Of a stretch of 64,000 nucleotides of DNA, positions 1 to 6,620 are shown one piece after another. Source of the stretch: Hydrogenovibrio marinus (GTDB taxonomy: Bacteria; Pseudomonadota; Gammaproteobacteria; Thiomicrospirales; Thiomicrospiraceae); contig NZ_AP020335.1 in the NCBI RefSeq assembly GCF_013340845.1, positions 992,001 to 1,056,000 on the forward strand, in the 5' to 3' direction. A program made the position numbers and the translations under genes. The notes under the pieces were generated by a model. The model worked only from the letters and a program-made list of their open reading frames with translations. It did not search any database and was not told the DNA's origin. Position 1 is the stretch's first letter. Each line of letters begins with the position of its first letter.

Positions 1-513
1 TTTAACCCCACAGGCATGAATCAAGTGTGGGCCGGTGATATCACCTATTTAAAAACCGCACAGGGTTGGCTATACCTGAGCGTGGTGATGGACTTGTACT
101 CACGCCGGATTATCGGTTGGTCAATCAGCCCGCGCATGACCACCGAACTCGTGCTTGAGTCGCTCAAGCAAGCCTACTGGCTTAGAAAGCCGCCCAAAGG
201 GGTGATCTTCCATAGTGATCGTGGATCACAATACACCAGTGACGCATTTAGAGCGCAGCTGAAACAATTCAAAATCCGAGCCTCAATGGGCGATGTTGGC
301 GCGTGTTGGGATAATGCCGTGGTTGAAAGGTTCTTTGGCAGTTTAAAGCATGACTGGCTGCTCAAAGTACATCAACCTAACCATGAGCATATGATTGACG
401 ATGTGAAAGCGTATATGCGTTATTACAACTTAGAAAGGCTTCATACAAGCAATGGTGACATGAGTCCTATTGAATATGAAAATTATAAACGTGATGTGTC
501 CGAAATTGCTTGA
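1..513 (+). CDS. IS3-family transposase (OrfB, rve integrase core), 5' truncated by window edge
   Basis: This is the C-terminal catalytic half of an IS3-family transposase, which cuts and joins DNA during insertion sequence movement. Counting from the first Met at base 16, the DDE triad is visible as D8 in DITYL, D68 in HSDRGSQY and E104 in NAVVERFFG, with the 35-residue D-E spacing typical of the family. The YNLERLH and MSPIEYE motifs near the C-terminus are also typical. The frame is open upstream of that Met, so the true N-terminus and the companion OrfA lie outside the window. The visible catalytic core looks intact. Confidence 0.9.
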   Translation, partial: FNPTGMNQVWAGDITYLKTAQGWLYLSVVMDLYSRRIIGWSISPRMTTELVLESLKQAYWLRKPPKGVIFHSDRGSQYTSDAFRAQLKQFKIRASMGDVGACWDNAVVERFFGSLKHDWLLKVHQPNHEHMIDDVKAYMRYYNLERLHTSNGDMSPIEYENYKRDVSEIA

Positions 514-521
514 CCAGTACA
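1..521 (+). mobile_element. IS3-family insertion sequence, right-hand part
   Basis: The window opens inside an IS3-family element: the transposase frame is already open at base 1. The right end is placed at about base 521 because the sequence just after the transposase stop reads TGACCAGTACA and IS3-family elements end in CA; the inverted-repeat partner would lie left of the window, so this boundary is inference. A truncated host gene on the opposite strand runs into the element here, which fits an insertion junction. Confidence 0.7.
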
Positions 522-1145
522 AACCAAGTTTTTATGCGGGTTTGAGGTCTGTTTCTCTTTCCAGCTTCTTTCCTGATGTTTTCCAGCTTCTTTCCTGATG
601 TTTTCCAGTTTCTTTCCAGGTTGTGAGTTATATGCACCTCGTTTTCTGTTTATAAGTACACCTCTTTTTGAGTAAGCATCATCATAAACTGGTGAGCATG
701 GGTTAAACTCTTTGACACAATAAAAGCTGTCATGATTCTTTGCTCTGAATTGTATTTTAGCCTTGCAGTTAAGTTCTGGCTGAATATCTACGAAATGTTG
801 AATTAACTGTTCAGACTTCGAGAACCGGTCATTATTTACCATTCCAAAGCAGAGACGATAGGTGCAAGCAAATTTTGATTTTGTGCGTTCTGTTTTGTAA
901 TTCTTTTTGTTTTTGGAAAGCGTAAAGTTATTAAAAAATAATTCGACTTCTTCATTAGATGTTTTTCCATAAAGTTTGAGGACTAGAGCAGGCTTTCCCT
1001 CATAATTGGTTTTGTACCAATCAAAAGGGATGTAGATGCCTGATATGATCTCATTAAGAATTTGAGGACGAGGGGTGCTATTTCTGGTCTCTATATCAGA
1101 AAATGCTTCTGGATTGTTCCAGTTGTCCATCAATTCAATGTTCAC
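483..1145 (-). CDS. hypothetical protein, 3' end altered by IS insertion
   Basis: I do not recognise this 220-residue protein. It is basic, has no signal peptide or membrane segment, and lies in the integrated element behind the AlpA-type gene. Its last dozen or so codons lie inside the IS3-family element, including the stop codon, so the native C-terminus was probably lost when the IS inserted. The C-terminal region also covers a 22-bp tandem duplication, read in shifting register because 22 is not a multiple of 3. Island genes in this position often encode replication or accessory functions, but nothing seen here proves that. Confidence 0.55.
   Translation of the reverse strand: MNIELMDNWNNPEAFSDIETRNSTPRPQILNEIISGIYIPFDWYKTNYEGKPALVLKLYGKTSNEEVELFFNNFTLSKNKKNYKTERTKSKFACTYRLCFGMVNNDRFSKSEQLIQHFVDIQPELNCKAKIQFRAKNHDSFYCVKEFNPCSPVYDDAYSKRGVLINRKRGAYNSQPGKKLENIRKEAGKHQERSWKEKQTSNPHKNLVCTGQAISDTSRL
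559..620. repeat. 22-bp tandem repeat, 2 exact copies plus a diverged third
   Basis: Two exact copies of a 22-bp unit beginning TTCCAGCTTCTTTCC lie head to tail at 559-580 and 581-602, followed by a partial diverged third copy up to about 620. They lie within the 3' part of the hypothetical gene on the minus strand, 40 bases from the proposed IS end, and would change its frame if the copy number changed. Confidence 0.85.
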
Positions 1146-1173
1146 TAATTTGTGATGCTTATGTGGCTATTTT

Positions 1174-1368
1174 TTAAGCCAAGCCTTGGTTTCGGTCAAT
1201 TATTTTCTGATCTATCCACTCTTTGATTTCACTTTCAATCCAGGCGACTGATTTTTCTGAAAGTTTGACGGGTTTAGGGAATTTTCCATCCTTGGAAAGA
1301 GCGTAAACGTATGAACGGCTAAGGCCTGTTTCAGCCATGACCTGTTTAAGTCTTAATAATTTTTGCAT
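1174..1368 (-). CDS. AlpA-family DNA-binding regulator
   Basis: A 64-residue protein of the AlpA/phage-type excisionase-like regulator family. It has a MerR-like winged helix-turn-helix, seen as the LRLKQVMAETGLSRSYVYAL stretch (residues about 5-24), followed by GKFPKPVKLSEKSVAW, the typical wing of the family. Such proteins activate integrase expression or direct excision of P4-like and related elements. It sits in the same orientation as the integrase, as usual in such islands. Downstream lies the IS-damaged hypothetical gene, starting 28 bases after its stop. Confidence 0.88.
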   Translation of the reverse strand: MQKLLRLKQVMAETGLSRSYVYALSKDGKFPKPVKLSEKSVAWIESEIKEWIDQKIIDRNQGLA

Positions 1369-1486
1369 GATATGACTCCATAGAAATTTTATAAATCAAA
1401 TATAGTTTTATCTGTGCTACGGAGTCGATTTTATGGATTGAGATATTGAAATGTTAGGGGGGTAAAAATCTTTTTTAAGCCCCTTG

Positions 1487-2020
1487 TTAATTGTGCGTAT
1501 TCCTGTATTTTCTATTCTCCCGTAGGAGGGTTTCAAAATCTGGTCTCTTTTGGTCTTTATAGATGTATGGGGTGTCTAAAGTATATGCAACTGCCTTTTC
1601 ATAGCTTCCTAAGTGTTCATGTAGGTAGCAGATAAAGTTTTGGATATAGGTTTGTTGCGGCTTGCCTCTGCCTTTGTGAAAGCGTTTTTTTATCAGTTCT
1701 TCCTCAAAGTTTATTGCTCTTTCGTGAAGTATCTCAAATAGCATTTTTTTTGCATTAGGATGAATGTCGGAATCATCTATTGCTAGGGCTAGAGATTCCG
1801 TTATTTCGATTCCCAGTCTCAGACGGTGGTGTTCAGGATTGCCTAGAAAATCTTCATCAGTCATTTCCTTTACTTGTGTAACCATGCAAGTAATGTATTG
1901 TCGATAATGCTTAAAATGGTTTGTTTCCCATTTTCTAGAGTCACCATAATGACTTTCAAGCATGGTTATCAAAGATGATTCCAATCGTTCAATAAGATTT
2001 TTTTGTAGATTTTCTTTCAT
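1487..2020 (-). CDS. hypothetical protein of the integrated element
   Basis: I do not recognise this 177-residue protein. It appears soluble, mostly helical and charged, with no signal peptide. It begins 5 bases after the integrase stop, so the two genes are probably cotranscribed. Its place between the integrase and the AlpA-type regulator suggests an accessory element function, but no motif supports a specific role. Confidence 0.6.
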   Translation of the reverse strand: MKENLQKNLIERLESSLITMLESHYGDSRKWETNHFKHYRQYITCMVTQVKEMTDEDFLGNPEHHRLRLGIEITESLALAIDDSDIHPNAKKMLFEILHERAINFEEELIKKRFHKGRGKPQQTYIQNFICYLHEHLGSYEKAVAYTLDTPYIYKDQKRPDFETLLRENRKYRNTHN

Positions 2021-2025
2021 TGTGA

Positions 2026-3255
2026 TTAAACACTGTGTTTAAGCGGAATAATATTAGACTCGCTTTTTAGTGCGCCCAGATAATCTGCCCATGCTTGCAT
2101 CATTTTCATTCGTTCTGGCATAAGCTCAGCTTTGTTATAGGTTGCCCTGATTCGATCCTGAGAGGCGTGTGCTAGCTGTAATTCGATGGCGTCCGCACTA
2201 AACCCCATTTCGTTTAAAAATGTGCTGGTTGTGTGTCTAAAGCCGTGTGATGTCATAATGCCTCTGCCAATAGGTTTTCCTGTATTTGGGTTTGTTATGC
2301 GAATAACGGCCTGATTTAGTGTGTTTTCGCTCATTGGTTTGCCCGTTCTTTGGCCGCAAGCTGAGAGAAAAACGAACTCATTGTTTGAAGTAAGTTGCTT
2401 CATGTCTTTAAGAATGGTTAATGCCTGTTCAGATAGTGGTACTTTATGTGGTCTGTCCATTTTCATTTCATCGGCTGGAATGGTGATTAGCTTCTCTTTA
2501 AAGTCGATATACTCCCAACGCAAAAAACGAATGTTGTACGGTCTTAGCATTGATAATGAGGCAAACTGTAAAGCCTTTTTTACGGAATAGTCGCCGCTAT
2601 ACATATCAAGGCCTTTGAGAAAGTTGGCAAAATCTTTCGGGTCTGTAATATGGGCAAAGTTTTGAGACTTTTTCGGTTTTGGTAATAGATCGGCAATGGT
2701 GGCAGCTGGGTTGTTACTTATTAACTGTAAACTAAGTAAATAATTAAAGGTTTGTCGGCAATAGGTTGCAAGGTCTTTAGCTGTTTCTCGCTTATTGGCA
2801 TCTGCAATAGGTTTGAGTAGGTTCAATAAATCGACGGCTGTTATTTCTGTGACAGGTTTTTGATCTAAGTGGGTGAATAAATGGCGTTCCATTTTTGCCA
2901 ATTTCTTTTTTGCAGTAGTAGGGCGTAATTCCTGGGTGTTAAGCATTTCTAATGCGTAAAAGCTGAAGGGCTTAATTTTTAAATCTCTTTGTTGTTCTGC
3001 TTCTCTTGGGTCGATTTTTTTGGCAATTAAGGCTCGTGCATTGTCATGTTTTTCTCTGGCATAAGCTAGAGATATCTCGGGATAAGTGCCAAAAGTTAAT
3101 GTAAAGCGCTTTCCTTTTAAGCTTGTATCAAAGCGAAAAGATTTACTGCCTGCCTTTGTGACATAAACATAAAGACCACCCCCATCAGTTACTTTATAAG
3201 CTTTGTCTTTCGGCTTTAGGTTTTTTACTTTGGCATCTGTTAATGCTCGTTTCAT
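2026..3255 (-). CDS. P4-type tyrosine integrase (DUF4102 arm-binding domain)
   Basis: Site-specific tyrosine recombinase that integrates and excises a genomic island, usually at the 3' end of a tRNA gene. The N-terminal arm-type DNA-binding domain has the family motif DGGGLYVYV (about 24-32) and FGTYPEISLAYAR. The catalytic residues are visible: R238 in MLRPYN, H337 and R340 in SHGFRH, H363 in LAHAS and the nucleophile Y373 in ATYNKA. At 409 residues it is of normal length and appears intact. It reads away from the proposed attachment site immediately upstream, the usual arrangement for this family. Confidence 0.93.
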   Translation of the reverse strand: MKRALTDAKVKNLKPKDKAYKVTDGGGLYVYVTKAGSKSFRFDTSLKGKRFTLTFGTYPEISLAYAREKHDNARALIAKKIDPREAEQQRDLKIKPFSFYALEMLNTQELRPTTAKKKLAKMERHLFTHLDQKPVTEITAVDLLNLLKPIADANKRETAKDLATYCRQTFNYLLSLQLISNNPAATIADLLPKPKKSQNFAHITDPKDFANFLKGLDMYSGDYSVKKALQFASLSMLRPYNIRFLRWEYIDFKEKLITIPADEMKMDRPHKVPLSEQALTILKDMKQLTSNNEFVFLSACGQRTGKPMSENTLNQAVIRITNPNTGKPIGRGIMTSHGFRHTTSTFLNEMGFSADAIELQLAHASQDRIRATYNKAELMPERMKMMQAWADYLGALKSESNIIPLKHSV

Positions 3256-3579
3256 CTGTGCCGTCCTATGTTGTTAGATACCGTAAAAGATACCGTAAAA
3301 TTTACGGTATTTCAATGGGCTTCATGGGACTTTGTGAGACAGTGTTTTATTGTAACATTATGAAAAATAATACTTATTTTTACAGGCTGGACTGTTGTTT
3401 GACATTCTTCGGGCGCGCCATTTATCTTAGTTTTATAATCAGTCACTTAGGGTAATTATTTATTCCATTGTTGTCTCTCAAATAAACCCTTTTCCCTATA
3501 AATTTCATTGTATTTGCTTCTGTCAAAGTTGTGCTAATATGGTTTTTCAGAAACTAAGCCACCTCAAAAGGAGTTAGGC
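3256..3579. other. intergenic region between integrase and diguanylate cyclase gene
   Basis: This non-coding stretch holds, next to the integrase start, two direct copies of ATACCGTAAAA followed by the inverted TTTACGGTAT (about 3278-3311), which may be integrase arm sites or an autoregulatory operator. The tRNA-Arg-like core is at 3408-3420. The remaining 160 bases are AT-rich upstream sequence of the GGDEF gene. I see no convincing ORF in it. Confidence 0.5.
3408..3420 (+). other. candidate attachment-site core, 3' end of tRNA-Arg
   Basis: TTCGGGCGCGCCA matches the 3' end of tRNA-Arg genes whose acceptor stem is GCGCCCG/CGGGCGC with a G discriminator and CCA (a form known from E. coli). 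No complete tRNA precedes it, so it would be the duplicated core left by integration. It lies about 150 bases upstream of the integrase start, as in P4-type islands. The match is short, so this remains a prediction. Confidence 0.5.
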
Positions 3580-4488
3580 GTGGATTTTAGCTCTTCAGAT
3601 TGTTATAGGTTTAAGACATTCATCGAAAACATGAACGATGCCATTGTTGTTGAGAACGAGAATGGTGAGATATCCCTAGCGAACCAAGCCTTTTGTGATT
3701 TGTTCAATATCACAGCATCACCCGAAGAGATTATTGGCGTTGATTGTGCGTATTCGGCACAGCAATCAAAGCATCTATTTAAAGACCCCGAACTCTTTAT
3801 TGAAAGAAAAAACGAAATATTGAGGAATAAAGAACCTGTCCGTCATGAATTGGTTGAAATGGTGGGGGACAAGTTTCTGGAAAGGGATTTTATTCCAATT
3901 TTTGAAGACGGTAAGTATGTGGGGTTGGTTTGGGTTTTTAAAGACCTGACAGCGCATTACATCATGGAGTCACAACTCATGATGTTGACGGACAAAATAC
4001 GAAAGCAAAGCCTGACAGACGCGTTAACGGGCATTGGTAATAGAAGGTACTTGGATAATGAACTACCTAAATACCATGATTATGCCAGACGTCACGACAC
4101 TCCCTTGTGTATAGCGATTATTGACATAGATTACTTTAAGTCCATCAATGATGAGTATGGTCACGAAATAGGAGATCAGGCGCTTGTCCATGTGGCAAAC
4201 TACTTAAAGACGTCTATTCGTTCATCTGACTTGATTGGCCGAATGGGAGGTGAGGAGTTCATGGTGATGATGCCGGAAACTTCCCTGGAAGACGCTGAGA
4301 AATGGGTAATGGATTTGCATGCATTGTACCGTTCGCCTTCTACGCTTAATAAAAGAATGACGTTTAGTGTTGGTATGTCGTGTGCCTTAGCGGATCAAGA
4401 CTATAAGGTGACATTGAATCGAGCAGATCAGGCGTTGTATCAAGCAAAAAGAGAAGGTCGAAACAGGGTTGTTGTTTCAGAGGCTTAG
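3580..4488 (+). CDS. PAS-GGDEF diguanylate cyclase
   Basis: A cytoplasmic enzyme predicted to make cyclic di-GMP from two GTP. Residues about 10-130 form a PAS domain (NMNDAIVVENENGEISLAN); the GGDEF domain follows from about 140. The active-site motif is GGEEF at 223-227 and the metal-binding DIDYFKSIND is present. An inhibitory I-site, RSSD at 214-217, stands exactly five residues before GGEEF, so feedback control by product is likely. There is no membrane segment. The GTG start is chosen for the AAAAGGAG ribosome-binding site six bases upstream. A strong hairpin terminator follows. Confidence 0.92.
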   Translation: MDFSSSDCYRFKTFIENMNDAIVVENENGEISLANQAFCDLFNITASPEEIIGVDCAYSAQQSKHLFKDPELFIERKNEILRNKEPVRHELVEMVGDKFLERDFIPIFEDGKYVGLVWVFKDLTAHYIMESQLMMLTDKIRKQSLTDALTGIGNRRYLDNELPKYHDYARRHDTPLCIAIIDIDYFKSINDEYGHEIGDQALVHVANYLKTSIRSSDLIGRMGGEEFMVMMPETSLEDAEKWVMDLHALYRSPSTLNKRMTFSVGMSCALADQDYKVTLNRADQALYQAKREGRNRVVVSEA

Positions 4489-4503
4489 GCATTAAATGGA
4501 AAT

Positions 4504-4532
4504 AAAAAAGGTCAGCATTGCTGACCTTTTTT
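4504..4532. terminator. bidirectional hairpin terminator
   Basis: A perfect 7-bp GC-rich stem GGTCAGC/GCTGACC with loop ATT is flanked by A6 on the left and T6 on the right, so it can end transcription of both the upstream GGDEF gene and the converging minus-strand gene. Confidence 0.92.
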
Positions 4533-4545
4533 GTTTTAGTGTTGC

Positions 4546-4932
4546 TTATTTCACTAGCGCTTTGCACCAGTCTTCCATAAAGTCGGTAGCGACTTGCATG
4601 GGTGGTTCCATAAAGCTGACCATAAACGAATCGCCTAGATCAACCACAGCAATAGAGCGCGGACGTACTGCCAAAACTTCGGGGTTAGGGATTTTCATGC
4701 CGAAGCAGAAGATAATGTTTTTGGCGTCTTTGATGTCTCCACGGATGTCACCTTCAATGCTTTGTGTGTGGCTGTAGTGGTCGAAAATGGCGATCAGCAT
4801 CGCTTTTGGGTTGGCTTCGATTTCTGACCGCAGTTGTGCAATGATGTCGTCTACAGTAGCGAATTTCGATTCGGACTTGTTAAACTGAATCTTGTAGATT
4901 GGAAACTTTTCCTGGAAGAACTGCTGTTGCAT
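4546..4932 (-). CDS. conserved hypothetical protein (possibly DUF6858-like)
   Basis: A 128-residue soluble protein that I cannot assign a function. Visible features are a central IFDHYSHT stretch, a DAKNIIFCFGMKIPNPEVLAVRPRS core, and a C-terminal DFMEDWCKAL. The layout resembles a small uncharacterised family of sulfur-oxidising bacteria that I recall as DUF6858, but this is from memory. It has a perfect AGGAGG ribosome-binding site and a Fur-like palindrome about 50 bases upstream, suggesting iron-responsive control. Confidence 0.7.
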   Translation of the reverse strand: MQQQFFQEKFPIYKIQFNKSESKFATVDDIIAQLRSEIEANPKAMLIAIFDHYSHTQSIEGDIRGDIKDAKNIIFCFGMKIPNPEVLAVRPRSIAVVDLGDSFMVSFMEPPMQVATDFMEDWCKALVK

Positions 4933-4980
4933 GCTAGCCTCCTAATTGTTCGGGCTATGAAATAGGTTTAAATGAAGAAT

Positions 4981-4995
4981 TGATAATAATTATAA
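4981..4995. promoter_or_regulatory. putative Fur box
   Basis: TGATAATAATTATAA matches the 7-1-7 Fur consensus TGATAATNATTATCA at 13 of 14 defined positions. It lies 49 bases before the start of the minus-strand hypothetical gene and 77 bases before thpR on the plus strand. The region is AT-rich, so a chance match is possible. Confidence 0.45.
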
Positions 4996-5071
4996 ATATA
5001 ATTTATATCTAATAAATCTTATTAATGGAATCTCTAAAACAAAACTAATTGATGTTAATTTAAGTAAGTTT

Positions 5072-5626
5072 ATGCGCATTTTTATCGGTATTGAAGTTTG
5101 TGATGGTGAATTGAAAGATGCTATGTTGTCTTGGCAGCATAATGCGGATCCTTTTTTAGGGGAAAGATGGCGCATGACAAAACCATACAACTTTCATCTA
5201 ACGCTGCGATTTCTGGGGCAGGTTGAGGCTGCTCAGGTTGAGAGCATAATTGAAAATCTACCAGGTTGGGTATCTGACTGCAAAGCTCTGAGTGTGGGGA
5301 GTAAGAAGTTAAATCTTTTACCTAGTGATGATAAGGTGAGGGTGGTGACATTGGCGTTTGAAAACTCTCAGGCATTGCAAGACATGGCGGATAGAGTCAA
5401 TGCTGGACTGATGAGGTTAGGGTTTGATGCGCCAGATTTACCCTTTTTACCGCATATCACGCTTGCTCGTCATAAGGGCAAGCCTTTGAAAGGGTTTGAT
5501 ATAACAGGGGTAGAGTGGCATCAAAATAACGAGGTTCATTTGGTAGTTGATTCAGTCTCGGTGTTTAGTAGTGAGTCGTCATCAAGTGGTGTTGTTTATC
5601 GTCCGTTGTTTAGTATCAATATTTAG
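5072..5626 (+). CDS. thpR: RNA 2',3'-cyclic phosphodiesterase
   Basis: A 2H-phosphoesterase (LigT/ThpR family) that opens 2',3'-cyclic phosphate RNA ends; in vitro members also ligate tRNA halves. The two catalytic HxTx motifs are visible: HLTLRFLGQ near residue 44 and PHITLARHK near residue 128. At 184 residues it has normal family length. It has no clear ribosome-binding site, the upstream sequence being AT-rich. Oddly, bases 5253-5270 within the gene are an exact copy of the dispersed 18-nt repeat, read as the in-frame peptide ENLPGWV between the two motifs. Confidence 0.9.
   Translation: MRIFIGIEVCDGELKDAMLSWQHNADPFLGERWRMTKPYNFHLTLRFLGQVEAAQVESIIENLPGWVSDCKALSVGSKKLNLLPSDDKVRVVTLAFENSQALQDMADRVNAGLMRLGFDAPDLPFLPHITLARHKGKPLKGFDITGVEWHQNNEVHLVVDSVSVFSSESSSSGVVYRPLFSINI
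5253..5270 (+). repeat. dispersed 18-nt repeat, copy inside thpR
   Basis: AAAATCTACCAGGTTGGG, identical to the intergenic copy near base 30015 and matching it for two further bases. It is translated in frame as part of ENLPGWV in thpR. Confidence 0.85.
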
Positions 5627-5744
5627 TGTTTTTACTAATTATATTTCGAAATTATTTCCTTGTTTTTCATCTGGTTACTTGTATTTTTTCATATAAAATG
5701 ACGCTTATTTTTCTTTTTATGGGCGTAAAAATATCGCTTCATTC

Positions 5745-5763
5745 ATGAACCAATTTGGTTCAT
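5745..5763. promoter_or_regulatory. perfect 8-bp palindrome upstream of the ANTAR regulator gene
   Basis: ATGAACCA-ATT-TGGTTCAT is a perfect inverted repeat in the 260-base AT-rich gap after thpR, about 125 bases before the ANTAR gene. It could be an operator or an RNA hairpin. It lacks the paired hexaloop stems expected of an ANTAR target RNA, so I assign no partner. Confidence 0.4.
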
Positions 5764-5886
5764 TCCTGTTTTATTTGCAACACCTACTTTCTCATAAAAA
5801 ATATTAAGTCCTTGATTAATTTCTATAAATAGTATTTGGAATGTTAATTGTTACCAGTAGGCGACATTTAGTTCGGAGGTGCAAAG

Positions 5887-6486
5887 ATGCGTTCAAAGTT
5901 TGATGTATTGATTGTCTCGGATGGCGATGACGTTAGCGAGCTTGAGGCAGGACTGGTTTCAATTGGTGCAGATCAAGTAAAAGTATTGCCAATAGAGCAA
6001 AACATTTTGAAAGCGCTAAATGAAATGCCGGTCGATTTGATGGTATTGGATGTTAAAAAACCAACTGCGAAACTCTTTGAACAGTTTAGCTTGGTAAATG
6101 AATATTGTCCAAAGCCGGTTATTTGCTTTAGTGAAGAGCGTGATAGCAAAGTTATCGAGCAATCAGTAAAAGCTGGTGTGGCCGCTTATATAGTGGAAGG
6201 AAAGGATGTTTCCAGATTGAAACCGATTGTCGAAGTGGCAATGCTGCGTTTCAATGCATGCCAAGCGGTGAAGAAAGAATTGTTGCAGGTTAAGGATAAG
6301 CTGTCACAAAGAGCAATTATTGAGAAAGCCAAAGGTCTGTTGATAGAACATAAAAATATGTCGGAAGATCAGGCCTATAAGACTATGCGAAAAATGGCGA
6401 TGGATCAGGGGAAGAAAATTTCAACGATTGCGCATGAAATATGCGACGTTGTTGCGGCATTAGAAAACACGATGACAAGTGTTTAA
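5887..6486 (+). CDS. ANTAR-domain response regulator (NasT-like)
   Basis: A 199-residue two-domain protein. The N-terminal half is a receiver-like domain, with the expected phosphoacceptor region at LMVLDVKKPT (about 52-61). The C-terminal part is an ANTAR RNA-binding domain (AIIEKAKGLLIEHKNMSEDQ to the C-terminus, about 142-195). ANTAR proteins stop premature termination by stabilising a two-hairpin RNA; NasT does this for nitrate assimilation genes under control of the sensor NasS. No NasS or nitrate gene is in the window, so the target is unknown. The ribosome-binding site CGGAGG is strong, and a clear terminator follows. Confidence 0.85.
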   Translation: MRSKFDVLIVSDGDDVSELEAGLVSIGADQVKVLPIEQNILKALNEMPVDLMVLDVKKPTAKLFEQFSLVNEYCPKPVICFSEERDSKVIEQSVKAGVAAYIVEGKDVSRLKPIVEVAMLRFNACQAVKKELLQVKDKLSQRAIIEKAKGLLIEHKNMSEDQAYKTMRKMAMDQGKKISTIAHEICDVVAALENTMTSV

Positions 6487-6518
6487 ACAAGCAGTTACCA
6501 GCTTGATTTGATACGGAA

Positions 6519-6546
6519 GGCGCATTTCATCTGAAATGCGTTTTTG
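6519..6546 (+). terminator. rho-independent terminator after the ANTAR gene
   Basis: The stem CGCATTTCA/TGAAATGCG with a TC loop is followed by T5, a typical intrinsic terminator 35 bases after the stop codon. Confidence 0.9.
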
Positions 6547-6620
6547 TCTCTAAATAAAATAATAATGGGCGCGGAATTCCGTTGGTTTGTTTGGTCGTTA
6601 AGTAGACAGGTTTATAAATT

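Larger units (their letters stand above)
1..3420. mobile_element. end of an integrated genomic island (int-proximal end)
   Basis: The stretch contains an integrase, an AlpA-type regulator, two unrecognised genes and an IS element, all but the transposase on the minus strand. It is bounded on the right by a tRNA-Arg-like attachment core at 3408-3420, after which ordinary chromosomal genes on the plus strand start. The other end lies left of the window. The assignment rests on gene content and the candidate core; direct repeats of the two ends cannot be checked here. Confidence 0.65.

Noticed and set aside
559-620. 22-bp tandem repeats as a CRISPR array
   Set aside because: There are no spacers between the units, only two exact copies, and no cas genes.
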